Assembly: GCA_033762715.1 (NCBI GenBank) | Contig: JANRLL010000006.1 | Span: forward strand, 32,915 to 96,914 | Source of the DNA: JANRLL01 sp033762715 | Lineage (GTDB): Bacteria > Pseudomonadota > Alphaproteobacteria > Rickettsiales > SXRF01 | Direction: 5' to 3' | DNA: 64,000 nt | Shown: piece after piece, positions 17,794-26,612 of the stretch | Layout of the letters: every line of letters begins with the position of its first letter | Position numbering within the stretch: position 1 is the first letter of the stretch | Position numbers and translations under genes: made by a program | Notes under the pieces: generated by a model | Databases searched by the model: none | What the model was told of the DNA's origin: nothing | Seen by the model: only the letters and a program-made list of their open reading frames with translations

Positions 17794-18678
17794 TTACGCC
17801 GCTTTTTTCTTCAGTAATTGCACCATGGTGCTACCCAGCGCTGCCGGTGAATCCGATACCACAATACCAGCGCTTTTCATCGCTTCGATTTTATCTTCAG
17901 CACCACCTTTGCCACCCGATACGATCGCACCAGCATGACCCATGCGGCGTCCCGGAGGGGCTGTGCGGCCAGCGATAAAACCAACAACCGGTTTTTTCAC
18001 TTTGCTCTTTTTCAAGAATTCCGCTGCTTCTTCTTCGGCGCTGCCACCGATTTCACCGATCATCACAATCGCTTGTGTTTCATCATCATGTAAGAACATG
18101 TCCAAGCAATCAATAAAGTTGGTGCCATTGACCGGATCGCCACCAATACCGATACAGGTGGATTGACCCAAGCCTTCCGCTGAGGTTTGCGCCACCGCTT
18201 CATAGGTGAGGGTGCCCGAGCGCGACACGATACCGATTTTGCCTTTTTTATGAATATGGCCTGGCATAATGCCGATTTTGCATTCGCCTGGCGTGATGAT
18301 ACCTGGGCAGTTGGGGCCGATCAAACGGGTTTGCGTGCCAGAAAGCGCGCGTTTTACTTTCACCATGTCGAGCACCGGAATGCCCTCGGTGATGCAAATC
18401 ACCAATTCAATTTTCGCATCGATTGCTTCTAAAATAGCATCGGCAGCGAATTTCGGCGGCACATAAATCACCGAGGCGTTAGCGCCGGTGGTGTGCACCG
18501 CTTCTTCTACCGTGTCAAATACCGGCAGATCGATATGGGTGGTGCCACCCTTACCTGGGGTCACGCCACCTACCATTTGGGTGCCGTACGCAATTGCCTG
18601 CTCCGAGTGATAGGTGCCTTCGCGACCGGTAATGCCCTGGCAAATGACTTTGGTTTTTTTATTTACAAGCACAGACAT
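17794..18678 (-). CDS. sucD: Succinyl-CoA synthetase alpha subunit
   Basis: ADP/GDP-forming succinate-CoA ligase alpha subunit, 294 residues. It binds CoA through its Rossmann domain (QGITGREGTYHSEQAIAYGT) and carries the phosphohistidine in GHAGAIVSGG. The GPNCPGIITPGECKIGIMPGHI stretch is typical. ATG 18678 lies 2 bp past the sucC stop, so the two subunits are co-translated in equal amounts. Confidence 0.97.
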   Translation of the reverse strand: MSVLVNKKTKVICQGITGREGTYHSEQAIAYGTQMVGGVTPGKGGTTHIDLPVFDTVEEAVHTTGANASVIYVPPKFAADAILEAIDAKIELVICITEGIPVLDMVKVKRALSGTQTRLIGPNCPGIITPGECKIGIMPGHIHKKGKIGIVSRSGTLTYEAVAQTSAEGLGQSTCIGIGGDPVNGTNFIDCLDMFLHDDETQAIVMIGEIGGSAEEEAAEFLKKSKVKKPVVGFIAGRTAPPGRRMGHAGAIVSGGKGGAEDKIEAMKSAGIVVSDSPAALGSTMVQLLKKKAA

Positions 18679-18680
18679 GG

Positions 18681-19853
18681 TTAGGCTGCCTTTCTTTTAA
18701 CGGCTTTTACAATTTTCTCAGCAGCATCCGCCAAATTATCGGCCGGATTAATCGCGAGTCCCGAAGAGGCGAGCATTTTCTTGCCGAGCTCTACGTTGGT
18801 TCCTTCCAGACGCACCACCAACGGCACGTGTAAATTCACTTCGCGCGCAGCGGTGATAATGCCTTCAGCGATGATGTCGCAGCGCATAATGCCGCCGAAA
18901 ATATTCACCAAAATGCCTTCCACGTTCGGATCAGAGAGAATAAGCTTGAACGCTTCACCCACTTTTTCTTTATTAGCGCCACCACCTACGTCTAAGAAGT
19001 TAGCCGGTGTGCCACCATAGAGTTTAATGATGTCCATGGTCGCCATTGCAAGACCAGCGCCATTGACCATGCAGCCGATATTGCCGTCCATTTTCACATA
19101 GCTGAGGCCGAATTTCGCCGCTTTTTGCTCCAGCGGATCTTCTTCATCGGGATCGCGCAATTCATGCACATCGGGATGACGGAACAGCGCGTTATCATCG
19201 AAATTGAATTTCGCATCGAGCGCGAGCAAATTCGCATCCTCGGTGATCACCAAAGGATTGATCTCCACTTGCGACGCATCGGTTTCGCAGAAGCATTTAT
19301 AGATGCTGTTGACGAACTGCTCGAACTTGCCGTGCAGTTCTTTAGGAATATTCAGACCAAACGCCAATTTGCGCGCATGGAACGGATGCATGCCCGCGGC
19401 CGGATCGATCGATAGTTTCACGATTTTCTCCGGATGATGCTCGGCCACTTCTTCAATATCCATACCGCCTTCGGTCGAAGCCACAAAAGTGACATACGAC
19501 GTCGCGCGATCAACCAACAAGCTTAAATACAGCTCTTTTTTAATGCTAGTACCTTGTTCGATATAGACACGCTTCACCAGCTTGCCCTCAGGACCAGTTT
19601 GGTGCGTAACCAAGGTCATGCCAATCATGTCGAGTGACAGCTTCTCAACATCATCCAGCGATTTGGCTAATTTCACACCGCCGCCTTTACCGCGACCACC
19701 GGCGTGAATTTGCGCTTTCACCACCCACAGCTTACCACCCAAGCCTTGCGCTGCACGCACCGCTTCTTTCGGGGTATAGGCCACATGACCTTGCGGTACG
19801 GGTACACCATATTTCGCCAAAATTTGCTTGGCTTGGTACTCATGTATATTCAT
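18681..19853 (-). CDS. sucC: Succinyl-CoA synthetase beta subunit
   Basis: ATP-grasp subunit of 390 residues that binds nucleotide and succinate in the succinyl-CoA synthetase heterodimer. It starts MNIHEYQAKQILAKYGVPVPQG and contains VKAQIHAGGRGKGGGVK, the nucleotide-binding region, NPL, and the carboxylate-binding NIFGGIMRCDIIA. An AAGGAG site lies about 7 bases before ATG 19853. It lies between mdh and sucD in the order usual for alphaproteobacteria. Confidence 0.97.
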   Translation of the reverse strand: MNIHEYQAKQILAKYGVPVPQGHVAYTPKEAVRAAQGLGGKLWVVKAQIHAGGRGKGGGVKLAKSLDDVEKLSLDMIGMTLVTHQTGPEGKLVKRVYIEQGTSIKKELYLSLLVDRATSYVTFVASTEGGMDIEEVAEHHPEKIVKLSIDPAAGMHPFHARKLAFGLNIPKELHGKFEQFVNSIYKCFCETDASQVEINPLVITEDANLLALDAKFNFDDNALFRHPDVHELRDPDEEDPLEQKAAKFGLSYVKMDGNIGCMVNGAGLAMATMDIIKLYGGTPANFLDVGGGANKEKVGEAFKLILSDPNVEGILVNIFGGIMRCDIIAEGIITAAREVNLHVPLVVRLEGTNVELGKKMLASSGLAINPADNLADAAEKIVKAVKRKAA

Positions 19854-19892
19854 CGAACGCTCCTTATCGCACTGCTGGAAATAACAGGCGCA

Positions 19893-20840
19893 TTATAATT
19901 TTACTGCGTCACACAGACCCTTGACCGCAGCAACAGACTTGTCAAACATCGCTTTTTGCTCCGGTTTCAGGGAAATTTCAACTATTTTCTCGGCCCCGCC
20001 AGCACCAATCACTACCGGCACACCCACATAGAGATCTTTCACCCCATATTGACCGGTTAAATAAGCCGCACATGGCAGGATACGTTTCTTATCGTATAAA
20101 TAGGCTTCTGCCATACGGATAGCCGATGCTGCCGGCGCATAATAGGCCGATCCAGTCTTGAGCAGACCCACGATTTCAGCGCCGCCATCACGGGTGCGCT
20201 GTACGATTTGGTCGAGCTTATCTTGTTTGAGCCAGCCCATTTTCACGAATTCCGGCAAAGGAATACCCGAGATGGTGGTGTAATCCACAACCGGCACCAT
20301 GGTATCGCCATGCCCACCCAGCACAAAGGCATTAATATCCGCAATGGAGACATTCAGCGCTTCAGCCAGGAAAAAGGCGAAGCGCGAGCTATCGAGCACG
20401 CCCGCCATGCCCACCACTTTATTGGCAGGAAGGCCGGATACTTTTTGCATCACATACACCATCGCGTCTAGCGGGTTGGTGATCACAATCACAAACGCAT
20501 TCGGTGCATATTTTTTGATATTCTCGCCTACGGTTTTAACGATACCGGTATTGATGCTCACCAAATCATCGCGACTCATACCAGGCTTGCGCGGCACACC
20601 AGCGGTTACGATAATCACATCACTATCTTTGATGTCGGCGTAATCATTGGTGCCTTTGATATGCACGTCGGCGCCGTCTACGGCTGAGCTTTGCGAGATA
20701 TCAAGCGCTTTACCCTGCGGCAATCCTTCAGCGATATCAAACAATACGACGTCGCCCAGATTTTTAAGTTCTGCCAAATGCGCGAGCGTTCCGCCAATCA
20801 TGCCAGCGCCAACCAGCGCTATCTTTTTACGTGCAGCCAT
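19893..20840 (-). CDS. mdh: Malate dehydrogenase
   Basis: NAD-dependent malate dehydrogenase of the lactate-dehydrogenase-like (MDH3) type, 315 residues, oxidising malate to oxaloacetate. The dinucleotide loop VGAGMIGGTLAHL, the substrate arginines in GVPRKPGMSRDDL, the TNPLDAMVYV segment and the catalytic His in LGGHGDTMVP are all present. An AAGGAC site precedes ATG 20840. It heads the mdh-sucCD-sucAB-lpdA block, so the upstream gap to 20996 should hold the block's main promoter. Confidence 0.97.
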   Translation of the reverse strand: MAARKKIALVGAGMIGGTLAHLAELKNLGDVVLFDIAEGLPQGKALDISQSSAVDGADVHIKGTNDYADIKDSDVIIVTAGVPRKPGMSRDDLVSINTGIVKTVGENIKKYAPNAFVIVITNPLDAMVYVMQKVSGLPANKVVGMAGVLDSSRFAFFLAEALNVSIADINAFVLGGHGDTMVPVVDYTTISGIPLPEFVKMGWLKQDKLDQIVQRTRDGGAEIVGLLKTGSAYYAPAASAIRMAEAYLYDKKRILPCAAYLTGQYGVKDLYVGVPVVIGAGGAEKIVEISLKPEQKAMFDKSVAAVKGLCDAVKL

Positions 20841-20996
20841 AGAAATGTCCTTTTGAAAGTGAGTAATAATGATGGAGAGAGATTAGTTATAGTTTCAAAC
20901 TATTTAATGTAGGGTTAATGGCTCATAATGGGCCGGAGATTAAATCTCTATTAAGCTTATTGCACTATAAATCTCATCATCGGAACAACTCTGCTA

Positions 20997-22046
20997 ATGC
21001 ATTGTAATATGAGATACTTTCCTTCCTTAACCATTACCACCATCAGCATTCTAGGTGCCGTGATCGGTTTCAATGCGGATTTAGGTATTTGGCCTTATTA
21101 CGGCAAAGGTCTGCGCTTGGAGGCGGCTTTCTGGATTGCAACGGCCTATTTAACCGTAGCCGCCTATCTCATTGTCTTTCGCTTTGCCTTTATTCCCACC
21201 CGCTTTTGCCAAGCCAACGAACAGGTCGAGCCCTTTTCTAGGCGCGCTCTTTTTTTTGGTATCGGCGCCATGGGGTCAGTCTTCGGATGGGCTCTGTGTT
21301 TTCTCATCAGCGCCCATCTATTTTCGGTGCTTTCCTATGAAGATGACTTCATCGAATATGCAAGTTTCTTCGGTCTTTTAGCGGCGGCGCTGCTGTGTTT
21401 TTATGGCGCCTGGCTTTCCTTTTTAAAGACCGGAACACGGCTCTGGCGCACGCTTTCTTGCCTGGCTATTGCGTTTGGGCTTTTTATTTGCGCCATGGAA
21501 GAAATCTCCTGGATGCAGCGCATATTCGGCATTCAAACACCGGCTTATCTTGAAAAGCATAATATGCAAAAAGAGCTCAACTTTCACAATTTAGCATCGA
21601 CGACCATGAATTTATGGTTCTATTTTCTGAGCATCTGTTTTCTGGTGCTGATACCGTTTTTTCATCGTTATACGCGCGTATTTAGCGCCGTATTTCCTGA
21701 ATTATCTATCCTGATCGGCCGCTCCTATACATTGCTTATGGGGCTTACTGCCGCAGGGTTTCTCACCCATTATTGGAATGGCATTTTTGCTCAGCTGCCT
21801 TTTTTACTGGCGGCCATGGTTATGGTCTTTTGCCTGGTGCATGAGCGCGAAAAATACCCGTGGCTGCTGATTCTCATAGCCTATTTGGTAAGCCAAGGGC
21901 TGTTTATGTATTATGTCGATTGGCTGGAGCGCAAATGGGAGCTACAGGAATATAAGGAATGCTATATCGCTATCGGATTTTTCATCTATAGCATCGAGCT
22001 CTGCTCGCGACTGCGCCAATTACCTAATAAACCCAAGCGCCTCTAG
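20997..22046 (+). CDS. Polytopic membrane protein of unknown function
   Basis: I do not recognise this 349-residue protein. It has about nine hydrophobic segments, evenly spaced, with a short polar N-terminus and a basic C-terminus. Notable parts are the conserved-looking CAMEEISWMQRIFGIQTP loop and the NMQKELNFHNLAS loop, in which Glu, Trp and His residues near the membrane might be functional. ATG 20997 and ATG 21009 are both possible and neither has a clear ribosome-binding site. Its stop overlaps the rho stop on the other strand in a shared CTAG. Confidence 0.7.
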   Translation: MHCNMRYFPSLTITTISILGAVIGFNADLGIWPYYGKGLRLEAAFWIATAYLTVAAYLIVFRFAFIPTRFCQANEQVEPFSRRALFFGIGAMGSVFGWALCFLISAHLFSVLSYEDDFIEYASFFGLLAAALLCFYGAWLSFLKTGTRLWRTLSCLAIAFGLFICAMEEISWMQRIFGIQTPAYLEKHNMQKELNFHNLASTTMNLWFYFLSICFLVLIPFFHRYTRVFSAVFPELSILIGRSYTLLMGLTAAGFLTHYWNGIFAQLPFLLAAMVMVFCLVHEREKYPWLLILIAYLVSQGLFMYYVDWLERKWELQEYKECYIAIGFFIYSIELCSRLRQLPNKPKRL

Positions 22047-23302
22047 GAATTCATCCGATCGAAAAATTCACTGTTGGTTTTGGTGTCGCTTAGCTTTTCC
22101 AACAAAAATTCGATGCCGTCCATTGGTCCCATCGGCGCCAGGATTTTGCGCATGACCCACATCTTGGTCAGTGTCGATTTATCTACCAGCAGATCTTCTT
22201 TACGCGTGCCAGACTTGGTAATATCCATCGCCGGGAAGGTACGTTTGTCAGCCAGTTTACGATCGAGCACGATCTCGGAGTTGCCGGTACCTTTGAATTC
22301 TTCAAAGATCACCTCATCCATGCGCGAGCCGGTTTCAATTAACGCGGTTGCGATAATGGTAAGCGATCCACCTTGTTCAATGTTACGCGCAGCACCAAAG
22401 AAGCGCTTGGGGCGTTGCAGCGCGTTGGCATCCACACCACCGGTGAGCACCTTACCCGATGATGGCACCACGGTGTTGTAAGCACGCGCCAATCGCGTAA
22501 TCGAATCGAGCAGAATCACTACGTCTTTTTTATGCTCAACCAGCTTTTTGGCTTTCTCAATCACCATCTCAGCTAGCTGTACGTGACGGGTTGCCGGCTC
22601 ATCAAATGTCGATGATACCACTTCACCTTTTACGGTGCGCTGCATATCCGTTACCTCTTCAGGGCGCTCGTCAATGAGCAATACGATCAGGAAGGCTTCT
22701 GGATGATTAGCCGTGATTGAATGGGCGATATTTTGCAGATAAACTGTTTTACCCGTACGCGGCGGCGCGACAATCAAGCCGCGCTGGCCAAAGCCTAGTG
22801 GCGATACAATGTCTGCAACGCGCATCGAGACGTCTTTTTTGTCAGGACGGTTTTCAATCTCTAATTTGATACGGCGATCGGGATAAAGCGGGGTCAAATT
22901 GTCGAAATTGATGCGGTGATGAACCGCTTCGGGATCATCAAAATTGATGGTGTTTACTTTAAGCAGCGCAAAATAACGCTCGCCATCTTTCGGTGCGCGG
23001 ATTTCACCCGATACCGTATCACCCGTGCGCAGGTTGAAACGACGCACTTGGCTAGGCGATACATAAATATCATCAGGGCCAGCTAAATAATTCGCCAGCG
23101 GCGAGCGCAAGAAACCAAACCCGTCTTGCAATACTTCGATCACGCCTTCGCCGGTGATGGCTTCACCTTTTTCTGCCTGCTTTTTCAAAATGCCAAAGAT
23201 CATTTCCTGCTTGAGCAAGGTGCTTGCGTTTTCAACGCCAGCTTCTTCCGCCAATTGCAATAATTCAGCGGGGGTTTTGAGTTTTAAATCTTGAATTTTC
23301 AT
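22043..23302 (-). CDS. rho: Transcription termination factor Rho
   Basis: Hexameric RNA helicase of 419 residues that ends transcription at C-rich unstructured RNA. It has the N-terminal helix domain (LKTPAELLQLAEEAGVE), the cold-shock-like RNA-binding fold (DGFGFLRSP, DDIYVSPSQVRRF), Walker A PPRTGKT, Walker B VVILLDSITRLARAYN, and the Q/R loops. Length is normal. ATG 23302 has an AAAGGA site nearby. Most convergent gene pairs in this window lack hairpin terminators, so Rho probably carries much of the termination here. Confidence 0.97.
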   Translation of the reverse strand: MKIQDLKLKTPAELLQLAEEAGVENASTLLKQEMIFGILKKQAEKGEAITGEGVIEVLQDGFGFLRSPLANYLAGPDDIYVSPSQVRRFNLRTGDTVSGEIRAPKDGERYFALLKVNTINFDDPEAVHHRINFDNLTPLYPDRRIKLEIENRPDKKDVSMRVADIVSPLGFGQRGLIVAPPRTGKTVYLQNIAHSITANHPEAFLIVLLIDERPEEVTDMQRTVKGEVVSSTFDEPATRHVQLAEMVIEKAKKLVEHKKDVVILLDSITRLARAYNTVVPSSGKVLTGGVDANALQRPKRFFGAARNIEQGGSLTIIATALIETGSRMDEVIFEEFKGTGNSEIVLDRKLADKRTFPAMDITKSGTRKEDLLVDKSTLTKMWVMRKILAPMGPMDGIEFLLEKLSDTKTNSEFFDRMNS

Positions 23303-23350
23303 AAAGGAAATCTGGAAAAAAGGTTGAGAGAAGGAGGATGGCTAATACGA

Positions 23351-23381
23351 AAATACGCGGGTATTTAAATACTGGGTATTT
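23351..23381 (-). promoter_or_regulatory. Two tandem inverted repeats in the rho leader
   Basis: AAATAC-GCGG-GTATTT (23351-23366) is followed without a gap by AAATAC-TGG-GTATTT (23367-23381). The inner halves together form a perfect 12-bp palindrome at 23361-23372. A further pair of CATATG sites lies at 23405-23410 and 23420-23425. All lie 50-125 bp upstream of rho. They could be a repressor operator or RNA hairpins in the rho leader; rho is autoregulated in other bacteria. Confidence 0.45.
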
Positions 23382-23756
23382 GGCATTGGCGCTCGGAAGG
23401 AAGGCATATGAGCGCGGCACATATGTTTATTCTTATAAATACATTACGCCCAGGCGTCAATAGGCTTTCGACAGCCATTTACCATAATTTAAAGCCACGA
23501 CGGCGCTGCACATCGCCTTTTTGTGCTACTTCCTGGCTTTCGAGCTTGCGCTCAGAGACAGCATGGCTTCATTCGGCGCTACTGGCTTTAGGCGCACTTC
23601 CATCACCCCAGTATTATCTTCACTTTTCCCGTCCAGCCAAGTTCATCTTCTACGGCAAGCTGCTCACGCGCCGCCTAGGTCTAGGAAATCTTTTTCAGTG
23701 CTTCGCTTGATCCTGGCCAGCTTGAGCGGGCCAATCCCAGAGTAATATAGCCTAGC
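23382..23756. other. Gap between rho and hemJ with possible decayed coding remnants
   Basis: About 375 bp without a convincing gene. On the minus strand, four short stretches in different frames look protein-like: PLKLARIKRSTEKDFLDLGG, REQLAVEDELGWTGKVKIIL, MEVRLKPVAPNEAML, and ERKLESQEVAQKGDVQRRRG running to FKLW and a stop at 23481-23479. Their order suggests one small gene broken by several frameshifts, but chance cannot be excluded. The plus-strand frames here look like shadows. The rho promoter should also lie in this gap. Confidence 0.3.
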
Positions 23757-24191
23757 TTAAAAAGGTTTAAGTACCACTAACAGCACGATGATTATCATTA
23801 AGATTGCTGGTATCTCATTGAAAATACGGAAATATTTTTCGCTCTTAGGGCGCTCGTCACGGGCAAAAGCCTTGCGGTAACGAGACATAAGTGCATGGGT
23901 CATCTGCATAATAACCAACAATGTGAGCTTGGCATGGAGCCAGCCGTTTTGGTAAGCCTGGGTGATATAAAGCAACCACGCACCAAGTAACCAGGCGGCA
24001 ATCATGGCCGGATTGATGATGATACGCAGCAGGCGATGTTCCATCACCTTAAACAGCTCCGATGCCTCACTGCCAGGTGCGACCCTGCTGTGATAAGCAT
24101 AAAGGCGCGGCAGATAGAGCATGCCGGCCATCCAGGATAATACCGCGATAATATGCAAGGCTTTCACCCAGAGATAGAGCTGGTCAATCAT
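23757..24191 (-). CDS. hemJ: Protoporphyrinogen IX oxidase HemJ
   Basis: Integral membrane protein of 144 residues that oxidises protoporphyrinogen IX to protoporphyrin IX, the step before ferrochelatase. Four membrane helices are visible. The conserved His in VKALHIIAVLSWMAGMLYLPRL, the LFKVMEHRLLR segment and the WLHAKLTLL helix identify the family. ATG 24191 overlaps the hemH stop (ATGA), so I take it rather than the upstream frame start at 24221. It completes the hemE-hemH-hemJ operon. Confidence 0.93.
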   Translation of the reverse strand: MIDQLYLWVKALHIIAVLSWMAGMLYLPRLYAYHSRVAPGSEASELFKVMEHRLLRIIINPAMIAAWLLGAWLLYITQAYQNGWLHAKLTLLVIMQMTHALMSRYRKAFARDERPKSEKYFRIFNEIPAILMIIIVLLVVLKPF

Positions 24192-25237
24192 GCGGCTTTC
24201 TCCATTATATTGTGAGCGCAAGCACTCAGGTTCTTAGGGCAATACCGGGTAATTTGAAACGAACATAGCGCTGTATCTTTGCCCGACGCTAAACATAAAT
24301 TAGCGAGCGCCTCAATAAAATGAGGCTCTACCGAGAGCGCACGCACACGCTGATAGCTCGGCACACCGTTGCGCTGCGCCAATTGACGATATTCAATATC
24401 CAACTCCACCAGCGTTTCGGAATGCTCTGATACAAAGGCAATTGGGATTACCACCAGCGGTACTTTATCTTCGCCCGCGCGCATAATTTCATCTTCGGTC
24501 GACGGCCCAATCCATTCGAGCGGACCCACCCGACTTTGATAAGAAATTCGATAATCGAGCTTATCAATGGTCAAAATCTGGCAGACCTGCTCAACGGTTT
24601 TTTCCACCTGCCATTGATAAGGATCACCGGCTGCAATCACCTTCTTGGGCAGGCCATGCGCCGAAAATAACAGGCGGGGCTTACCAAATTCGGCCGCTTT
24701 CCAGTAGCTGTCTTTAATCAATTTTACATGCGCGGCAATAAAGCTGCGCTCGGTGGGGTAACAACAAATGCGCGTGGTCGGTACGTCAAGCCCAATGGCT
24801 TCTGCCGCTTGCTGCCAATCAGCAAAAGAAGATGCTGTAGTTGTTGTTGAAAATTGCGGATAAAGCGGCAGCAAAATAATATGATCGGGCTGATATTGTT
24901 TTATATTTTTTGCCACCGTCTGGCTCATCGGATGCCAATAACGCATCGAGACAAATGTTTTATATTCGTCCTCCGATTTTTGTTTAAGCATCATTTCTAA
25001 TGCCTGCGCCTGCTGCAAGGTTTGCTCTAAAATCGGCGATTTCCCACCCATTTCTTGATAGATACCTTGCGCTTTTCGATCACGTTTAAACGATATCCAC
25101 TTAGCCAGCATCCAACGGAATGGCTGGGGCAGACGAATAATAGCAGGGTCATGAAATAGATTAAATAAAAACGGCTTTACCGCTTTCAAATTATCGGGAC
25201 CACCCAGATTAAACATGACAACTGCGTATTTACTCAT
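24188..25237 (-). CDS. hemH: Ferrochelatase
   Basis: Inserts ferrous iron into protoporphyrin IX, the last step of heme synthesis. The 349-residue protein begins AVVMFNLGGPDNLKAVKPFL, has the metal/porphyrin-site His in FSAHGLPKK, the QSRVGPLEWIGPSTE motif, and the conserved VVIPIAFVSEHSETLVELD region. It overlaps both neighbours through ATGA (hemE before, hemJ after). The stretch is visibly more A+T-rich than the suc genes. Confidence 0.96.
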   Translation of the reverse strand: MSKYAVVMFNLGGPDNLKAVKPFLFNLFHDPAIIRLPQPFRWMLAKWISFKRDRKAQGIYQEMGGKSPILEQTLQQAQALEMMLKQKSEDEYKTFVSMRYWHPMSQTVAKNIKQYQPDHIILLPLYPQFSTTTTASSFADWQQAAEAIGLDVPTTRICCYPTERSFIAAHVKLIKDSYWKAAEFGKPRLLFSAHGLPKKVIAAGDPYQWQVEKTVEQVCQILTIDKLDYRISYQSRVGPLEWIGPSTEDEIMRAGEDKVPLVVIPIAFVSEHSETLVELDIEYRQLAQRNGVPSYQRVRALSVEPHFIEALANLCLASGKDTALCSFQITRYCPKNLSACAHNIMEKAA

Positions 25238-26271
25238 GATGCTTTTCTTAGAAATTCACATAGCGCATACATATTCTCTACCGGTGTTTGCGGAATAACG
25301 CCATGTCCCAAATTGAACACATGCGGGCCTGATGATAATTCCTGTAAAATATGTGCCGCTTCCGCCACTAGTTTTTCCTTATCGCCAGCCAATACCTGTG
25401 GGTCCAAATTGCCCTGTACTACACAAAGCGGCTGCAACTCTTCTCGCACCCACCTAAGCGATACGGAATTATCTACATTCACCGCATCCACCTTGGTTTC
25501 CACCACATACCGTTTATACAATTCTGCCGATTGACGGGGAAACCCAACCAAAGGAATTTCTGGATAATCAGTCTTCAGCGCGGCAACGATCTTTTTAGTC
25601 GGCTCAATAACCCAACGATCATAATCACCACCTCGAATCACCCCAGCCCAAGAGTCAAACAACTGAATAATCTCGGCACCTGATTTAATTTGCTCCTTTG
25701 CATGCATAATCACCGCTTCAGTAAGCAAATCGATCAGCTGAGAGAAAAATACCGTATCCTGCTTAGCAAGTGTTTTCAAAATTGAAAAATCACTGCCTGA
25801 TTTTCCTTCGACCACATAACTTGCAAGCGTCCATGGTGCACCGACAAAGCCAATCAAACTAGTTTCTTCTGGCAAGGCTTTCTTAGTTATTCGCAATGCC
25901 TCATACACCGGTGAGAGAAATTCTATCACCTTCGCTGCTGATAATCGTGCAAGCCCTTCTGCATCACGAATAGGCTCTAATCTAGGCCCATGACCTTCCT
26001 CAAACCACAGCTTTGCTCCCAATGCTTGTGGCACTACCAAAATATCAGAAAATATAATCGCTCCATCCATTGCAAAGCGCTTAATAGGTTGCAAGGTTGC
26101 TTCCATCGCATCTTGCGGTGAATAACAAAATGCCAAAAAATCTTTCTTGGTTTTTCTCAATTCCCGATATTCAGGTAAATAACGCCCTGCTTGTCGCATA
26201 AACCAGAAAGGATTTCTTTCCCCCTGCTTTCCCATCAAAGTCGAGACTAAAATCTTATGACTACTATACAT
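25234..26271 (-). CDS. hemE: Uroporphyrinogen decarboxylase
   Basis: Decarboxylates the four acetate groups of uroporphyrinogen III to give coproporphyrinogen III. The 345-residue protein has the signature PFWFMRQAGRYLPEYRE, the GFVGAPWTLASYVVEG segment, FDSWAG, and the C-terminal VFNLGHGVIPQTP. ATG 26271 leads the hemE-hemH-hemJ operon. The gene faces away from the candidate replication origin, exactly as hemE does next to the Caulobacter origin. Confidence 0.96.
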   Translation of the reverse strand: MYSSHKILVSTLMGKQGERNPFWFMRQAGRYLPEYRELRKTKKDFLAFCYSPQDAMEATLQPIKRFAMDGAIIFSDILVVPQALGAKLWFEEGHGPRLEPIRDAEGLARLSAAKVIEFLSPVYEALRITKKALPEETSLIGFVGAPWTLASYVVEGKSGSDFSILKTLAKQDTVFFSQLIDLLTEAVIMHAKEQIKSGAEIIQLFDSWAGVIRGGDYDRWVIEPTKKIVAALKTDYPEIPLVGFPRQSAELYKRYVVETKVDAVNVDNSVSLRWVREELQPLCVVQGNLDPQVLAGDKEKLVAEAAHILQELSSGPHVFNLGHGVIPQTPVENMYALCEFLRKAS

Positions 26272-26612
26272 AATAAAATATTTAACAAAGGTAGTGGTAG
26301 TAGTGGATAGACGGTATAAAGTGCATGAAATCTAATCCACAGCTTATGATATATAACGCCATGCCAAAATTAAGCGAGGATAAAATAATAAGCAACCTGG
26401 TTAAGCCACTGAAATGATAGCAGGCAGCATACGGTTTATGAAAAATGGGGATAAGTAGTTACTCTAAAAAATAATCCCCTTTTTTCCAAGCGCGGTATAA
26501 CGTTGCTCACATGTGTATAATTTAGTAATAACAAAGTGGGATAGATGGATAAGTTTAACACACCGTTTCACACCGCTTTCTTACAAGAGTTATTCACAGA
26601 GTTATTGGCAGA
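26272..26612. other. Candidate chromosomal replication origin (oriC)
   Basis: A 341-bp A+T-rich gap between hemE (left, minus) and the PPSR gene (right, plus), the same junction as the Caulobacter origin. DnaA-box matches to TTATNCACA: TTATTCACA at 26590-26598 (exact), TTATACACA on the minus strand at 26512-26520 (exact), TTATCCCCA on the minus strand at 26446-26454 (one mismatch), and TAATCCACA at 26333-26341 (one mismatch). A/T-rich stretches at 26461-26488 and around 26381-26392 could unwind. A single imperfect CtrA-like site (TTAA-N7-TAAA, 26370-26384) is too weak to rely on. Flanking genes point outward on both sides. Confidence 0.75.

Noticed and set aside
23408..23745. Two plus-strand frames between rho and hemJ
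   Set aside because: The products are Ser/Arg/Leu-rich without structure or ribosome-binding sites, and the surrounding genes run on the other strand.
26370..26384. CtrA-like site TTAA-N7-TAAA in the origin
   Set aside because: One half-site is imperfect and a single such match is expected by chance in A+T-rich DNA.
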